This document shows, piece after piece, positions 33,795 to 43,768 of a stretch of DNA of 44,013 bases. The translations under genes and the position numbers were made by a program. The DNA comes from Paracoccaceae bacterium (GTDB lineage Bacteria > Pseudomonadota > Alphaproteobacteria > Rhodobacterales > Rhodobacteraceae). Under the pieces are notes generated by a model. That model saw nothing but the letters and a program-made list of their open reading frames with translations. It ran no database searches and had not been told where the DNA came from. The stretch lies in NCBI GenBank assembly GCA_947476475.1, contig CANJQT010000020.1:1-44013 (forward strand), written 5' to 3'. Position 1 is the stretch's first letter; each line of letters starts with the position of its first letter.

Positions 33795-35471
33795 ATGGCC
33801 TTCAAGACCGACATCGAGATTGCCCGAGAAGCGAATAAGAAGAACATCATGGAGATCGGGGCCAAGCTGGGCATCCCGTCCGAAAGCCTGCTCCCCTATG
33901 GCCACGACAAGGCCAAGGTCGGGCAGGACTTCATCAAGGGGCTGGCCGACCGTCCCGATGGCAAGCTGATCCTGGTCACCGCGATCAACCCCACGCCCGC
34001 GGGCGAGGGCAAGACCACGACGACCGTGGGTCTGGGCGACGGGCTGAACCGCATCGGCAAGCGCGCCGTGGTCTGCATCCGCGAGGCCAGCCTTGGCCCG
34101 AACTTCGGCATGAAAGGCGGTGCCGCGGGCGGCGGCTATGCGCAAGTGGTGCCGATGGAAGAGATGAACCTGCATTTCACCGGCGACTTCCACGCCATTA
34201 CCTCGGCCCACAACCTGCTGTCGGCGATGATCGACAACCACATCTACTGGGGCAACAGCCTTGAGATTGACGCCCGCCGCATCGTCTGGCGTCGCGTGAT
34301 GGACATGAACGACCGCGCGTTGCGTGATATCGTGGTGAACCTTGGCGGCGTGTCGAACGGCTTCCCGCGTCAGACCGGCTTTGATATCACCGTGGCCTCG
34401 GAAGTCATGGCGATCTTGTGCCTGTCCAATGACTTGGACGATCTGCAAAAGCGTCTGGGCGATATCGTTGTCGCTTACACCCGCGCCAAAACCCCGATCT
34501 ACTGCCGCGACATCAAGGCGGACGGCGCGATGACCGTGCTGCTGAAAGATGCGATGCAGCCGAACATCGTGCAGACGCTGGAGAACAACCCCGCCTTCGT
34601 GCATGGCGGTCCCTTCGCCAACATTGCCCACGGCTGCAACTCGGTGATTGCCACCAAGACCGCGCTGAAGCTGGGCGAGTATGTCGTGACCGAAGCCGGG
34701 TTCGGGGCCGACCTCGGGGCCGAGAAGTTCTTCGACATCAAGTGCCGGAAGGCCGGTCTGAAGCCTTCGGCCGCCGTCATCGTGGCCACCGTACGCGCGA
34801 TGAAGATGAACGGCGGCGTGGCCAAGGCCGATCTGGGCGCGGAAAACGTCGAGGCGGTGCAGAAGGGCTGCCCGAACCTGGGCCGTCATATCGGCAACGT
34901 GAAAGGCTTTGGCGTGCCGGTCGTGGTGGCTATCAACCACTTCTTCAGCGACACCGATGGCGAGATCCAGGCCGTCAAGGATTATGTCGCCGGGCAGGGT
35001 GCCGAGGCGATCCTGTGCAAGCACTGGGCGCAAGGCAGCGCAGGGATCGAGGAACTGGCGCGCAAGGTGGTAAGCTTGGCCGAAAGCGGCGCCAGCCATT
35101 TCGCGCCGCTTTACCCCGACGAGATGCCGCTGTTCCAGAAGATCGAGACCATCGCCAAACGCATCTATCACGCCGACGAAGTTCTGGCCGACAAGTCGAT
35201 CCGCGACCAGCTCAAGGCCTGGGAGGCCGCCGGTTACGGCCACCTGCCGATCTGCATGGCCAAGACGCAGTATTCCTTCTCGACCGACCCCAACCTGCGC
35301 GGCGCGCCCACCGGCCATTCGGTGCCGGTGCGCGAAGTGCGGTTGTCGGCGGGCGCGGGTTTCATCGTGGTGATCTGCGGCGAGATCATGACCATGCCAG
35401 GCCTGCCCAAGGTGCCGTCGGCCGAAGTCATCCGGCTGAACGATCTGGGCCAGGTCCAGGGTCTGTTCTGA
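33795..35471 (+). CDS. ftfL: formate-tetrahydrofolate ligase
   Basis: Interconverts formate plus H4F with 10-formyl-H4F using ATP. The 558-residue length is normal. The ATP-binding segment [18 protein letters not shown] is at about residues 66-83. Further family stretches are [28 protein letters not shown] and [20 protein letters not shown] lies 7 bases before ATG 33795. It runs with folD. In methyl-halide growth it could release formate for energy or re-fix it for the serine cycle. Confidence 0.97.
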   Translation: MAFKTDIEIAREANKKNIMEIGAKLGIPSESLLPYGHDKAKVGQDFIKGLADRPDGKLILVTAINPTPAGEGKTTTTVGLGDGLNRIGKRAVVCIREASLGPNFGMKGGAAGGGYAQVVPMEEMNLHFTGDFHAITSAHNLLSAMIDNHIYWGNSLEIDARRIVWRRVMDMNDRALRDIVVNLGGVSNGFPRQTGFDITVASEVMAILCLSNDLDDLQKRLGDIVVAYTRAKTPIYCRDIKADGAMTVLLKDAMQPNIVQTLENNPAFVHGGPFANIAHGCNSVIATKTALKLGEYVVTEAGFGADLGAEKFFDIKCRKAGLKPSAAVIVATVRAMKMNGGVAKADLGAENVEAVQKGCPNLGRHIGNVKGFGVPVVVAINHFFSDTDGEIQAVKDYVAGQGAEAILCKHWAQGSAGIEELARKVVSLAESGASHFAPLYPDEMPLFQKIETIAKRIYHADEVLADKSIRDQLKAWEAAGYGHLPICMAKTQYSFSTDPNLRGAPTGHSVPVREVRLSAGAGFIVVICGEIMTMPGLPKVPSAEVIRLNDLGQVQGLF

Positions 35472-35480
35472 TCCCTTGCC

Positions 35481-35499
35481 CCGGGGGCTCTGCCCCCGG
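35481..35499. repeat. GC-rich hairpin of the Rhodobacterales intergenic type
   Basis: CCGGGGGC-TCT-GCCCCCGG, an 8-base perfect stem just after the ftfL stop, followed by more C/G runs and GGAGGTATTTGGACCAAGAGGAAG-like sequence up to the folD ribosome binding site. Similar stretches are common between genes in Rhodobacteraceae, which supports the host assignment. It may attenuate folD or stabilise ftfL mRNA. Confidence 0.6.
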
Positions 35500-35537
35500 A
35501 CCCCCGGAGGTATTTGGACCAAGAGGAAGTTGCAGGA

Positions 35538-36428
35538 ATGACGGCGCAGGTGATTGACGGCAAGGCTTTTGCAGCCCGAGTGCGGGGGCAGGTCGCGGCA
35601 CATGTGGCGCGCATATGCGCGGAGTGCGGTCTGGTGCCCGGTCTGGCCGTGGTGCTGGTGGGCAAGGACCCGGCCAGCCAAGTCTATGTGCGCAACAAGC
35701 ATGCCTCAACGATCGAGGTCGGCATGGAAAGTTTCGAGCATCGCCTGCCCGCCATGACCGACGAGGCCACGCTGCTGGCCCTGGTCGGGCGGCTGAATGC
35801 CGATCCGGCGGTGAACGGCATTCTGGTGCAACTGCCCTTGCCCGCGCATCTGGACAGCGATCTGGTGATCAATGCCATCGCGCCCGCCAAGGATGTCGAC
35901 GGCTTCCATATCTCGAACGTCGGGCTTCTGGGCACGGGGCAGAAGGCCATGGTGCCCTGCACGCCCTTGGGGTGCCTGATGCTGCTACGCGACCATCACA
36001 GGTCCTTGTCGGGGCTGTCGGCCGTGGTCGTGGGGCGGTCGAACATCGTCGGCAAGCCCATGGCGCAGTTGCTGCTGGGCGACAGCTGCACGGTGACGAT
36101 TGCCCATAGCCGCACGAAGGATCTGGCGGCGGTCTGCCGGGGGGCGGATATTCTGGTCGCCGCCGTGGGTCGGCCCGAGATGATCACCGGCGACATGGTG
36201 CGTCCCGGCGCCACGGTGATCGACGTGGGCATCAACCGGGTCGAGTGCGACGGCAAGGCGCGGCTGGTAGGCGATGTCGATTTCGCCAGCGCCTCGGCCG
36301 TGGCGGGCGCCATTACCCCGGTGCCGGGCGGCGTGGGGCCGATGACCATCGCCTGCTTGCTGGCCAACACGCTGACCGCCTTCTGCCGCGCCAATGGCCT
36401 GCCCGAACCCGAGGGCCTGACCGCCTGA
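35538..36428 (+). CDS. folD: methylene-H4F dehydrogenase/methenyl-H4F cyclohydrolase
   Basis: Oxidises methylene-H4F to 10-formyl-H4F with NADP. The 296-residue protein has YVRNKHAST with the catalytic Lys (around residue 55), [27 protein letters not shown], and the Rossmann part [13 protein letters not shown]. It ends [19 protein letters not shown] 35538 with GAGGAAG upstream was chosen over the earlier frame start. It lies convergent with glyA, 15 bases apart. Confidence 0.96.
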   Translation: MTAQVIDGKAFAARVRGQVAAHVARICAECGLVPGLAVVLVGKDPASQVYVRNKHASTIEVGMESFEHRLPAMTDEATLLALVGRLNADPAVNGILVQLPLPAHLDSDLVINAIAPAKDVDGFHISNVGLLGTGQKAMVPCTPLGCLMLLRDHHRSLSGLSAVVVGRSNIVGKPMAQLLLGDSCTVTIAHSRTKDLAAVCRGADILVAAVGRPEMITGDMVRPGATVIDVGINRVECDGKARLVGDVDFASASAVAGAITPVPGGVGPMTIACLLANTLTAFCRANGLPEPEGLTA

Positions 36429-36443
36429 CAGCGGAGCGATGAA

Positions 36444-37727
36444 TCAGGCTTGATAGTAGATCGGGTAGTCGCGCAGTAGGTGGCTGACCTTCTCCCGGAC
36501 ACTTCGCTCCAGATCCGAGTTTCCTTCGGCGCCTGATCTCGCCAGTCCGTCGATCACTTCAAGAATCAACTGCCCTACAGCCTCCACGGCTTCCGTCTTC
36601 ATGCCGCGCGTCGTGACGGCCGGCGTCCCCAGACGGATCCCCGACGTGATCATCGGTTTCTCCGGATCATTGGGAATCCCATTCTTGTTGCAGGTGATAT
36701 GTGATCGCGAAAGCGCGAGTTCGACCGCCTTCCCCGTCAATCCCTTAGGCCGGAGGTCAACCAGCATCAGATGAGAATCTGTTCCGCCCGACACGATTTC
36801 AACGCCGCCTTCCGTCAGAACGCGGGCTAGCGTCCGAGCATTATCGATCACTTGACGGATGTAGTCGCGGAACTCCGGGGCAAGCGCTTCACCGAAGGCC
36901 ACGGCCTTGGCCGCGATGACATGCATCAGGGGGCCCCCTTGTAGCCCCGGAAAGACCGCAGAATCTAGCCTTTTGCCTAGGTCTTCGTCATTCGAGAGTA
37001 TCACGCCGCCGCGTGGGCCTCGTAGAGTCTTGTGCGTCGTCGAGGTCACGACATGGGCATGCGGCAGCGGGCTTGGGTGATGGCCTGCGGCCACAAGCCC
37101 GGCGAAATGTGCCATATCGACAAAGAGCTTCGCGCCAATGGAATCCGCCACCTCACGGAAGGCCGCAAAGTCGGGGTGACGGGAATAGGCCGAATGGCCT
37201 GCGACAATGACGGACGGCCGGTGTTTCCGAGCAAGGGTTCCGACTTCGTCCATATCAATCAGCCCAGTTTCGCGGTTGACGCCATAGTGAACCGCATTGA
37301 ACCACTTGCCCGACATATTGACCGGGGCGCCATGTGTGAGGTGCCCGCCAGCAGCGAGATTTAGGCCGAGGAACGTGTCGCCTGGCTGCATCAACGCCAA
37401 GAATACAGCTTGGTTCGCCTGACTGCCCGAATTCGGCTGCACGTTCACCCACTTACACCCGAAGAGCTGCTTCAACCGGTCGCGGGCGAGGTCTTCTGCT
37501 TCATCAACATATTGGCAGCCACCATAGTACCGGCGCCCCGGATAGCCTTCTGCGTATTTGTTGGTCAACACCGAACCTTGTGCCTCCATCACCGCTCGGC
37601 TGACTATGTTTTCCGAGGCGATGAGTTCGATCTCATCGCGTTGTCGGCCGTATTCCCGCTGGATGACGGCGAATAGGTCCGGGTCGCGCGTCGCCAAATC
37701 CTGGTCAAGGAAGGTGTTCACGGGCAT
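36444..37727 (-). CDS. glyA: serine hydroxymethyltransferase
   Basis: Joins glycine and methylene-H4F to make serine, the entry reaction of the serine cycle. The 427-residue PLP enzyme has [20 protein letters not shown] near residue 35. [13 protein letters not shown] follows, then the PLP Lys in [16 protein letters not shown] (about residue 230). ATG 37727 has TGGAGA upstream. It follows ppc by 28 bases and is probably co-transcribed. A second housekeeping glyA may exist elsewhere in the genome. Confidence 0.97.
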   Translation of the reverse strand: MPVNTFLDQDLATRDPDLFAVIQREYGRQRDEIELIASENIVSRAVMEAQGSVLTNKYAEGYPGRRYYGGCQYVDEAEDLARDRLKQLFGCKWVNVQPNSGSQANQAVFLALMQPGDTFLGLNLAAGGHLTHGAPVNMSGKWFNAVHYGVNRETGLIDMDEVGTLARKHRPSVIVAGHSAYSRHPDFAAFREVADSIGAKLFVDMAHFAGLVAAGHHPSPLPHAHVVTSTTHKTLRGPRGGVILSNDEDLGKRLDSAVFPGLQGGPLMHVIAAKAVAFGEALAPEFRDYIRQVIDNARTLARVLTEGGVEIVSGGTDSHLMLVDLRPKGLTGKAVELALSRSHITCNKNGIPNDPEKPMITSGIRLGTPAVTTRGMKTEAVEAVGQLILEVIDGLARSGAEGNSDLERSVREKVSHLLRDYPIYYQA

Positions 37728-37755
37728 CGTTTGTTCTCCATTAGGGCTCAGGTTC

Positions 37756-40482
37756 TCAGCCGGTCCAACCAAGGGCGCCGGAGATTACATGGATCGTCAT
37801 CATCAGTGTTTTGATGTCATCTTCGCTCGCCATACCGGCTCCTCCGGAGCTTCGGACCTTGCGAAGAGTCTCTGCCTGTAGCCGGTGAAGGCCCCGCAAT
37901 TGCAAGCGCAGGACTTCTTCATTGGCGCGGAAATCGGGAAAACGGTGGCAGAGCTCTGCCTCGCCTGTGATCTTCAGGATCATTTCCCGCGTCAGTTCGT
38001 GTTCGGACCTGACCGCTCGAAACACCGTGTCCCTGAGCACTCGGTCGGCAACCAGGTCTGCATAAAACGAAGCGATGCTCAGGTCAGATTGCAGCAGCAG
38101 CTTTTCGGACTCGTCGATCACCAAGCGAAACAGCCGGGATCGTTCGAACATCTTCTGCAACAGAAGCAGCCCGCTGTCGCCACGCACGCGGCATAAATTT
38201 GCCAGCGCCGTGCCGATACCATACCACCCGGTCAGCATGTGGCGGTTCTGACTCCAAGCAAATACCCAGGGAATGGCTCTGAGATCTGAAATATCCACAG
38301 TCGCGACGCCAAATCGTCTTGCCGGTCGCGACCCCATTTTGAGCAGGGCAAGCTCGGCCACCGGGCTCGCCTCGTCGAAATATTTGGCGAAGCCGGGCGT
38401 TCGGACCAGATCAAGATACTTCGTGTGGCTCATCCCCGAGAGGGCCTCGAGAGCCTCGGTGAACTCGCCGTTCTCATCTGGGCTAAGCGCGCTGCCAGTT
38501 TCCGTCGAATGAAGCAGGACAGACGCGACCAGATGCTCAAGATGGCCAAGCGCAGTCCCTCGATTGGCGAAACGGGCCGAGACGACTTCTCCCTGCTCGG
38601 TCACCCGCAACTGGCCGTTGACGGTGCCTTGGGGTTGGGCCGCTATCGCCCGCCCGGTTGGTGCACCGCCGCGGCTTACAGAACCTCCTCGCCCGTGAAA
38701 GAATGAAATCTCAACCCTGTGCCGCGCTCCGACCTTGCGCAGGGTGGTCTGGGCCTTGAACAGTTCCCAGTTGGAGGCAAAGAAACCGCCGTCCTTGTTG
38801 CTGTCGGAGTAGCCCAGCATTATCTCCTGCCGGTCGCCGGTCTCATGGATCATTCGACGGACGGCGCGGTTTCCAAGAACGGTGTTCAGAATGCCTGGCG
38901 CAGCGCGCAAGTCGGGAATGGTCTCAAACAGCGGCACAACTGGAAATGGGCGCGAGTTGGCATGCGACGAACCCGCCGTCCAGCGCGCTAGCACATGGAC
39001 CGCCAGAACGTCATCGGCCGACCTTGTCATCGACAGAATGAACGCCCCGATCGCTTCTGGATCCTGCCGATATCTTTCGCCGATCAACTGAAACAGGGCA
39101 ATCAGTTCCCGGGTCTCTTCATTCGCATCCAGGGTCAGCAGGTCAGGCGCGTCCTCCTTTAGAGCACGCGCCAGTCGGGCCGACCAGTCGATCGTCCCGG
39201 GAGGCGGACAATTGTCGCCATCCAGCAGCCGGAAAATCTCGGCCAGGCTGCGATTGACGACGGTTGAGTTCTGCCGGATGTCGAGAGATACGGTATGAAA
39301 CCCGAAGACCCGGGCACGCCTTTCAAGCGGGAGGACCCTGCGCCGCGCAACAGCGGGTGCGCCGATTTCCTCCAGCGCCTGACGCAGGGCCGAGACGGCA
39401 ATGCGGAAGTCTTCGGCACGGCCGAAGGGGGCTGCATGATCTTCTAGAGAAAGCGTTGCACCCAGCCGGGCCAGTAGGGCCGTTGCAAACTGCCTGTAGG
39501 GTTCACCGGGATTCCGTTCTTCGATCTGCCTGCGCAGCGGGCCGCAGAGTTGCAGCGCCTCGTCCAGCTGTGGCACAAACCAGTCCGGCGTTTCTGAAAC
39601 ACTCTGGGCAATGGACAGGGCGGGGATCAGGGCAAGGACAGATTCCCGGCATTGTAGGATGGCGGCCTCGCGATAGCGCTTCAACGCAAGGCGCGTCACC
39701 TGGACGGTGACGAAGGGGTTGCCGTCACGGTCCCCGCCAATCCAGGACGAGAAGCGCAGGAAACTCTCGGGCGCTTTCAGGCCGTATTCATCCCCAAGCG
39801 CCCGATCGACACTGTCAATCAGCGTCGGAAGGGCGTCAAAAAGCACCTCGTGGAAGAAATGTATACCCCAATCGACCTCCTGCTGCACCGTCGGCTTTGC
39901 GAGCCGAAGTTCTCCGGTCAACCAAAGCAGCTCCACTTCCGCAAGCAAGGCTTCGCGATAAGCGGCTTCTTCCTGAGGAGACCAGTTGCGAGTCAGCAGA
40001 TCGGTTAGGCGCCGATAAATCCGCCTGTGAATCTCCAGCACGGTCACGCGCTTTGTTTCGGTAGGGTGGGCGGTCATCGTCGGCACTACACGCAGACGTG
40101 ACAGGGCAGCAGCCATTTGTGCTTCCGACACATTCAAGGAGCGCGCACGGCGGAGTACGGCGGTCATTCCGCCGAGAACTGGAACACCTGCCCGCTCTCC
40201 CGCTCGCCGTCGCTGACTCGCCTCGAACTCACGGGCGATCGCAACCATCTGGTGCCATGCACCAAGGCATTGGAGTCCCGGGCGAACGCTTTCAGGCGCT
40301 AGCTGATCAATTGTGATCTTGCCATTGAGCAGCTCGGAAATCTCCGGCAGGTCCTTATGACCCGCTTCAACGAGGCAATCGCGAAGGATAGCTGTCACGT
40401 CGTGTGCCGAAATGGCACTCACCGTCTGCTGAATTCGCAAGCCTTGCTCGGACACTGAAAGGTTCTCTCTCTTGGCGATCAT
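37756..40482 (-). CDS. ppc: phosphoenolpyruvate carboxylase
   Basis: Adds bicarbonate to phosphoenolpyruvate to make oxaloacetate. The 908-residue length fits bacterial PEPC. Motifs: catalytic His in [10 protein letters not shown] near residue 140, [39 protein letters not shown], and [12 protein letters not shown]. The C-terminus ends in GWTG, not the usual NTG. The start is uncertain: ATG 40482 and the frame start at 40554 are both open, neither with a strong ribosome binding site. It leads glyA in the unit. Confidence 0.93.
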   Translation of the reverse strand: MIAKRENLSVSEQGLRIQQTVSAISAHDVTAILRDCLVEAGHKDLPEISELLNGKITIDQLAPESVRPGLQCLGAWHQMVAIAREFEASQRRRAGERAGVPVLGGMTAVLRRARSLNVSEAQMAAALSRLRVVPTMTAHPTETKRVTVLEIHRRIYRRLTDLLTRNWSPQEEAAYREALLAEVELLWLTGELRLAKPTVQQEVDWGIHFFHEVLFDALPTLIDSVDRALGDEYGLKAPESFLRFSSWIGGDRDGNPFVTVQVTRLALKRYREAAILQCRESVLALIPALSIAQSVSETPDWFVPQLDEALQLCGPLRRQIEERNPGEPYRQFATALLARLGATLSLEDHAAPFGRAEDFRIAVSALRQALEEIGAPAVARRRVLPLERRARVFGFHTVSLDIRQNSTVVNRSLAEIFRLLDGDNCPPPGTIDWSARLARALKEDAPDLLTLDANEETRELIALFQLIGERYRQDPEAIGAFILSMTRSADDVLAVHVLARWTAGSSHANSRPFPVVPLFETIPDLRAAPGILNTVLGNRAVRRMIHETGDRQEIMLGYSDSNKDGGFFASNWELFKAQTTLRKVGARHRVEISFFHGRGGSVSRGGAPTGRAIAAQPQGTVNGQLRVTEQGEVVSARFANRGTALGHLEHLVASVLLHSTETGSALSPDENGEFTEALEALSGMSHTKYLDLVRTPGFAKYFDEASPVAELALLKMGSRPARRFGVATVDISDLRAIPWVFAWSQNRHMLTGWYGIGTALANLCRVRGDSGLLLLQKMFERSRLFRLVIDESEKLLLQSDLSIASFYADLVADRVLRDTVFRAVRSEHELTREMILKITGEAELCHRFPDFRANEEVLRLQLRGLHRLQAETLRKVRSSGGAGMASEDDIKTLMMTIHVISGALGWTG

Positions 40483-40624
40483 CGAGTCATTATCGGCGAA
40501 ACCCCGAAAGAAACACCCACCGACCGAATAGGATCTTTCGCCCGAATGGGCCATTCATCTTACCCGGCCAATGTCGGAACTGAGAACGCGAGGCGCACTC
40601 CCTCGCTATTAGTCAGCCACAGCA

Positions 40625-40643
40625 ACCTACTCTTCGGGTAGGT
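40625..40643. promoter_or_regulatory. ACCTAC-N7-GTAGGT repeat upstream of ppc
   Basis: Perfect 6-base arms, 71-89 bases before ATG 40554. The core CTACTCTTCGGGTAG closely resembles CTACCCTCTCGGGTAG upstream of ftfL, with the same CGGGTAG half. It is the third member of the repeat family in front of serine-cycle units. Confidence 0.5.
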
Positions 40644-40813
40644 AAAACTGCTCGGACAGGTGGTGACGTAGGTTTCCGACCGTGTGAGTGTTGAGCTCGG
40701 TCCCGCTTCTGGTCAAATCCCAGGATGGAAGCATCCGAGATATGCGGCGATATCGGAGCGCCCTTTGGCGCCGGGTTCAGCGAATGAGCAGCTACCCACT
40801 AAGGTTATTACAT

Positions 40814-40827
40814 TTGACTGACATCAA
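40814..40827 (+). promoter_or_regulatory. FNR/Crp-type box
   Basis: TTGACTGACATCAA fits TTGAY-N4-RTCAA, one base from the perfect FNR palindrome. It ends 21 bases before the orf155 start. A decayed Crp/Fnr gene lies downstream, so another FNR-like protein would have to use it. Confidence 0.5.
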
Positions 40828-40848
40828 TTTTTGTACGGAGTGGTCAAG

Positions 40849-41316
40849 ATGACAAAGGCCATCAAACCACCTCAGGGTTGCGGCGACCGCTTCCTGTCCC
40901 GGGACGAGATCCGAGAGTTCAAGAACAAGACACGCCTAGGCGACGCCGAAGCAGCCGTTGAATTGCTAAGGCATAGCGTACGATGCCGTCATAGAAAGCT
41001 CGCTTTCAGACGCTACTTCCTCGCAGTTGAGTTGGGTGCGGTGATAACTGGCAAAGATCTACAATACCTAAGAGAGATCAGCTCGACCTTCTCCGTCGAT
41101 GTACTGGCGGAAATTAGGGCTTCTGCCTGTCGTGACATATCCAGCCATTTGATCCGACCCGGCTTCGCACCATCGAATGTTCATCCGGCTCCGCGTGACG
41201 TGGAACTCGAGACGGACAACAACACCCGCCGCTCAACCCCTGGGATGGAGTGCTTGGCGATTCGGATCGTGACGACCGAGACAGAAGCACAAAATGTTCC
41301 CGGGCAAACGAAGTGA
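40849..41316 (+). CDS. hypothetical protein downstream of FNR-like box
   Basis: A 155-residue, basic, probably cytoplasmic protein. ATG 40849 has GGAG 8 bases upstream. A helical central part (DAEAAVELLRHSVRCRHRKLAFRRYFLAVELG, residues about 32-65) resembles a single Sel1/TPR-like hairpin. The C-terminal third is polar and low in structure. I do not recognise a family. It precedes the Crp/Fnr remnant and is preceded by an FNR-like box, so oxygen- or redox-responsive expression is plausible. Confidence 0.6.
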   Translation: MTKAIKPPQGCGDRFLSRDEIREFKNKTRLGDAEAAVELLRHSVRCRHRKLAFRRYFLAVELGAVITGKDLQYLREISSTFSVDVLAEIRASACRDISSHLIRPGFAPSNVHPAPRDVELETDNNTRRSTPGMECLAIRIVTTETEAQNVPGQTK

Positions 41317-41351
41317 AAATTGTCTGGGCCCAACGCCAACCGGATTGACCA

Positions 41352-41981
41352 ATGAACGGATGGCTTAGAGATCTCCAAGTGTCCAGTCGGGCGCAAGAGC
41401 GACTATCGGCCCTGCGTCCCTTGCACTTGACACACGGTACCATTCTTTTTCACCGCGGCGATCTAGCTAGGGGCTTCCTGATTGTTCTTTCGGGGAATCC
41501 AGTCCCTCGGGGCGCGAGATCATGCTCTACGCGATCGAACCGGGGCAGAACTGCATGCAGACCCACGCTTGGCCTTATGGCCGCCGAAGCTTAATCGGGT
41601 GAGGCGCATGTGGTGATCGATGCCTCGGTCATCCTGATCCCAAAACCCATTTTCGCGGCACTGATGGATGAGGAGCCAGGCTTCCGCAGCTTCGTGATGC
41701 AGATCTTTGCGCAGCGAATGTCCGATGTCACCCGCCTTTTAGAGCAGGTCGCTTTTGGCCGCATCGAAGCGCGGCTCGCCGCTACCCTGATCGACCTTGC
41801 GGACAATGGCGTGGTCCACGCCAACCAAGGGGAACTTGCCACCCGCATCGGCTCGGCCCGTGAGGTTGTCTCGCGGCGACTTGACGCATTTCAGCGGCAG
41901 GGTTGGGTCGAAACAGACCGAGGACAAGTGCGTCTGGCAGATATTCCGGCTCTGAAGGCTTTGCTTGCCACCCCTCTTTGA
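41352..41981 (+). pseudogene. Crp/Fnr-family regulator, decayed
   Basis: The cyclic-nucleotide-type N-terminal sequence (LRPLHLTHGTILFHRGD, IVLSG) is followed by a break near 41497. The continuation GREIMLYAIEPGQNCMQT is in another frame (about 41510-41560), and the first frame resumes with TLGLM. A TAA at 41592-41594 stands where a Tyr codon is expected, then HVVIDASVILIPK and the winged-helix part (ATRIGSAREVVSRRLDAF) run intact to the stop at 41981. Two indels and one nonsense codon indicate a dead gene. The C-terminal piece alone might still be translated from an inner GTG or ATG. Confidence 0.85.
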
Positions 41982-42066
41982 CCAAATCACAGAGGACCGC
42001 CAGCGAATCTCTTAACCCCATCTCTCTAGGCCCGGAAGATGTGGGTTCGTCAAAGGAGAGTTGGGA

Positions 42067-42291
42067 ATGCTCAAAACTAATATCGGCAATATCGATAGAG
42101 TCCTGCGCCTCGTCATCGGTGTAGCCCTTCTGGTCTGGTTCTTCGCGGATCACGGCACGGGATTCTGGCACTATGCCAAGCTGATCGGTATCGTTCCGAT
42201 CGTGACGGCACTTGCACGGTCTTGCCCGTTTTATTCGATCCTCGGCCTTTCGACCTGCCCGATGGAAAAGGCCTCGGCACAAACAAAGTAG
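42067..42291 (+). CDS. DUF2892 (YgaP-like) membrane protein
   Basis: A 74-residue protein with two hydrophobic segments (LRLVIGVALLVWFFA and AKLIGIVPIVTALA). The family signature MLKTNIGNIDRVLR starts it, and CPFYSILGLSTCP ends it. ATG 42067 has AAAGGAGAG 7 bases upstream. DUF2892 domains often accompany rhodanese or sulfide-handling genes and Crp/Fnr regulators; the adjacent decayed regulator fits. Function unknown. Confidence 0.85.
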   Translation: MLKTNIGNIDRVLRLVIGVALLVWFFADHGTGFWHYAKLIGIVPIVTALARSCPFYSILGLSTCPMEKASAQTK

Positions 42292-42737
42292 CGACAAAGC
42301 CAACTCATCTGAGGGCTCAGGGACAGGACTGACAAAGCAAGGTCGACCAATATCCTATTTCGCGCGCCATTCCATTCTTGAACGGCCAAGAGAGCCATAA
42401 CCAAAGCCTCATGCGCGAAGTCCCAAACATGGCGCGTAAACCATACCGTGTACGAACTCGGGAGCAGTTTCCGACGAGATGCAGACTTTTTTCAACATCC
42501 GGCGTTGTGAACTAGGCTCATATTATGAGCTCACGCCCGACGATACCGTCAAGATCGACCGCCGCCCTTTTTCAAAATCTCCGTAAATGTTGGAAACCGC
42601 ACAGTAGAAAGCGGCAATGCCGTCGTTGTCATCAACTGTAGTCGCTCTTGACGGCAGATGGTCACGTTTGATTTCGAAGCCTAGTTGCTATGATTCTCCT
42701 GAATTCTTGTATCTCTGCTATTGTGCTGAGAATCACC
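42292..42737. other. 446-base stretch without a supported gene
   Basis: Short frames occur on both strands, but none has a ribosome binding site, recognisable protein pattern or GC-rich codon use like the neighbours. No tRNA, CRISPR or clear terminator is seen. Composition is more AT-rich than the island average, which could reflect decayed DNA. Confidence 0.5.
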
Positions 42738-43328
42738 TCACGAGGCGTCCTTTCTCGCTGCAATCGGATAATTCTCCGACATCACTCTTGCGTACAGAAT
42801 GCGAATCACGACGATCAGTGCCATTCCAACCCCCACTGGGAGAACGACATACTGAAAACCGTGCAGTACACCCGCACCTGAACCCATAACTGCCGTGACA
42901 GCCACCGCGCCGGCAGGGGGATGAAAGGCACGAAGAGCACAGATCAATATCAGCCCAATGCAAACAGATAGAGCCATATCCAGGACTGGAACTGGAACCA
43001 CTGCAGCAATGATGATCCCCGTTGCTGCGGCAGTGGTATTCCCGGCAATCGCTGGCCATGGCTGTGCGTGCAAACTGCCCGGGTTCGCGAACAGTAGCGT
43101 TGCCGTTGCCCCAAATGAAGGGACAAACATCAGATCTGGCAGCGGGAACGAACACACCAACACCAGCACGCCGACTGCCCCGACCGCAAGGAAGGCTCCT
43201 AAAGCTGCACGCAGGATACTTTCCGTGTCAGCGACCAGGATCTCGGACTGACGCCAAGGGCCTACCGCTGCGGATTCGTGCAGGGGCGGCGGCTGCGTTG
43301 CGCAGGAACTTTGGTCATCTTGAAACAC
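42738..43328 (-). CDS. HPP-family membrane protein
   Basis: A 196-residue integral membrane protein. At least four helices are visible (ALGAFLAVGAVGVLVLVCSF, TTAAATGIIIAAVVPV, MALSVCIGLILICALR, VVLPVGVGMALIVVIRI), with the signature FVPSFGATATLLF and FHPPAGAVAVTAV that names the HPP family. Some family members transport nitrite. GTG 43328 is my best start, but without a good ribosome binding site. The longer open frame to 43874 runs antisense through the riboswitch and is not used. Confidence 0.8.
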   Translation of the reverse strand: MFQDDQSSCATQPPPLHESAAVGPWRQSEILVADTESILRAALGAFLAVGAVGVLVLVCSFPLPDLMFVPSFGATATLLFANPGSLHAQPWPAIAGNTTAAATGIIIAAVVPVPVLDMALSVCIGLILICALRAFHPPAGAVAVTAVMGSGAGVLHGFQYVVLPVGVGMALIVVIRILYARVMSENYPIAARKDAS

Positions 43329-43395
43329 GCATAACTCGCGATGGTCATGTACCCAATCATGGTCTTGACGGGCCAAATGGTTTAAAGTTGCATGA

Positions 43396-43412
43396 GTTCG
43401 ATCCTTTCGAAC
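43396..43412. promoter_or_regulatory. GTTCGA-N5-TCGAAC inverted repeat
   Basis: Perfect 6-base arms 68 bases upstream of the HPP-family gene start, in the gap between it and the divergent riboswitch unit. Possible operator; the regulator is unknown. Confidence 0.4.
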
Positions 43413-43456
43413 AGAACGGCGCAACGCCCGACTCGGCAGTTCTTCGACCCTCTCAG

Positions 43457-43473
43457 GTAGCTTCTGCCTACCC
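43457..43473. promoter_or_regulatory. GGTAG-N7-CTACC inverted repeat
   Basis: A weaker relative of the CGGGTAG repeats (right arm is CTACCCG). It lies just ahead of the TTGACA at 43491-43496, so it could affect the promoter of the riboswitch-led unit. Confidence is low because the arms are only 5 bases. Confidence 0.35.
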
Positions 43474-43490
43474 GCCCATCGAGGGCGCCT

Positions 43491-43496
43491 TGACAC
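43491..43496 (+). promoter_or_regulatory. putative -35 element of the riboswitch unit
   Basis: A perfect TTGACA with GCTATC 17 bases downstream as a weak -10 candidate, about 30 bases ahead of the first riboswitch helix. It would place the cobalamin riboswitch in the leader of the DUF1636 mRNA. Confidence 0.4.
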
Positions 43497-43529
43497 AAAG
43501 ACCTGATTGCAGGCTATCTGGCCTCGATG

Positions 43530-43725
43530 GTTTCCGGCCAAACCACGCGCGGTCGGATGAAAAGGGAATACGGTGTGGTGTAGGCAACAGCCGCCAATTC
43601 CGTGACTGCCCCCGCAACTGTAAGCGGCGAGCGACCCCCGATGCCACTGGCCTAACCCTGTCGTTCGAGGGGGCTGGGAAGGCGGGGCGAGCCGAGACCC
43701 GCGAGTCAGGAGACCTGCCATCGCA
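43530..43725 (+). ncRNA. cobalamin riboswitch
   Basis: The conserved blocks come in the right order. A purine-rich AAAAGGGAA is at 43560-43568. GACTGCCCCCGCAACTGTAAG follows from about 43604, then GCCACTGG near 43643, then GGGAAGGC, and the B12 box GAGTCAGGAGACCTGCC at 43703-43719. It lies in the leader of the DUF1636 gene, whose ribosome binding site is about 35 bases downstream, so translational control by adenosylcobalamin is likely. This links the locus to B12 status. Confidence 0.93.
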
Positions 43726-43768
43726 AGCGAAGACCGACCCGGGCGGGGTGTCCCGGCAGGAGCATGCG

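Larger units (their letters stand above)
40483..40848. promoter_or_regulatory. ppc/orf155 divergent control region
   Basis: About 366 bases between ppc and the plus-strand orf155 (294 if ppc starts at 40554). It holds ACCTAC-N7-GTAGGT at 40625-40643, containing CGGGTAG, and a TTGAC-N4-ATCAA box at 40814-40827, both listed separately. I see no further coding sequence. Confidence 0.45.

Noticed and set aside
33711-35702. A 663-residue open frame antisense to ftfL
   Set aside because: It is a shadow of the GC-rich ftfL coding sequence (His/Asp/Gly-rich, no family pattern); ftfL is certain.
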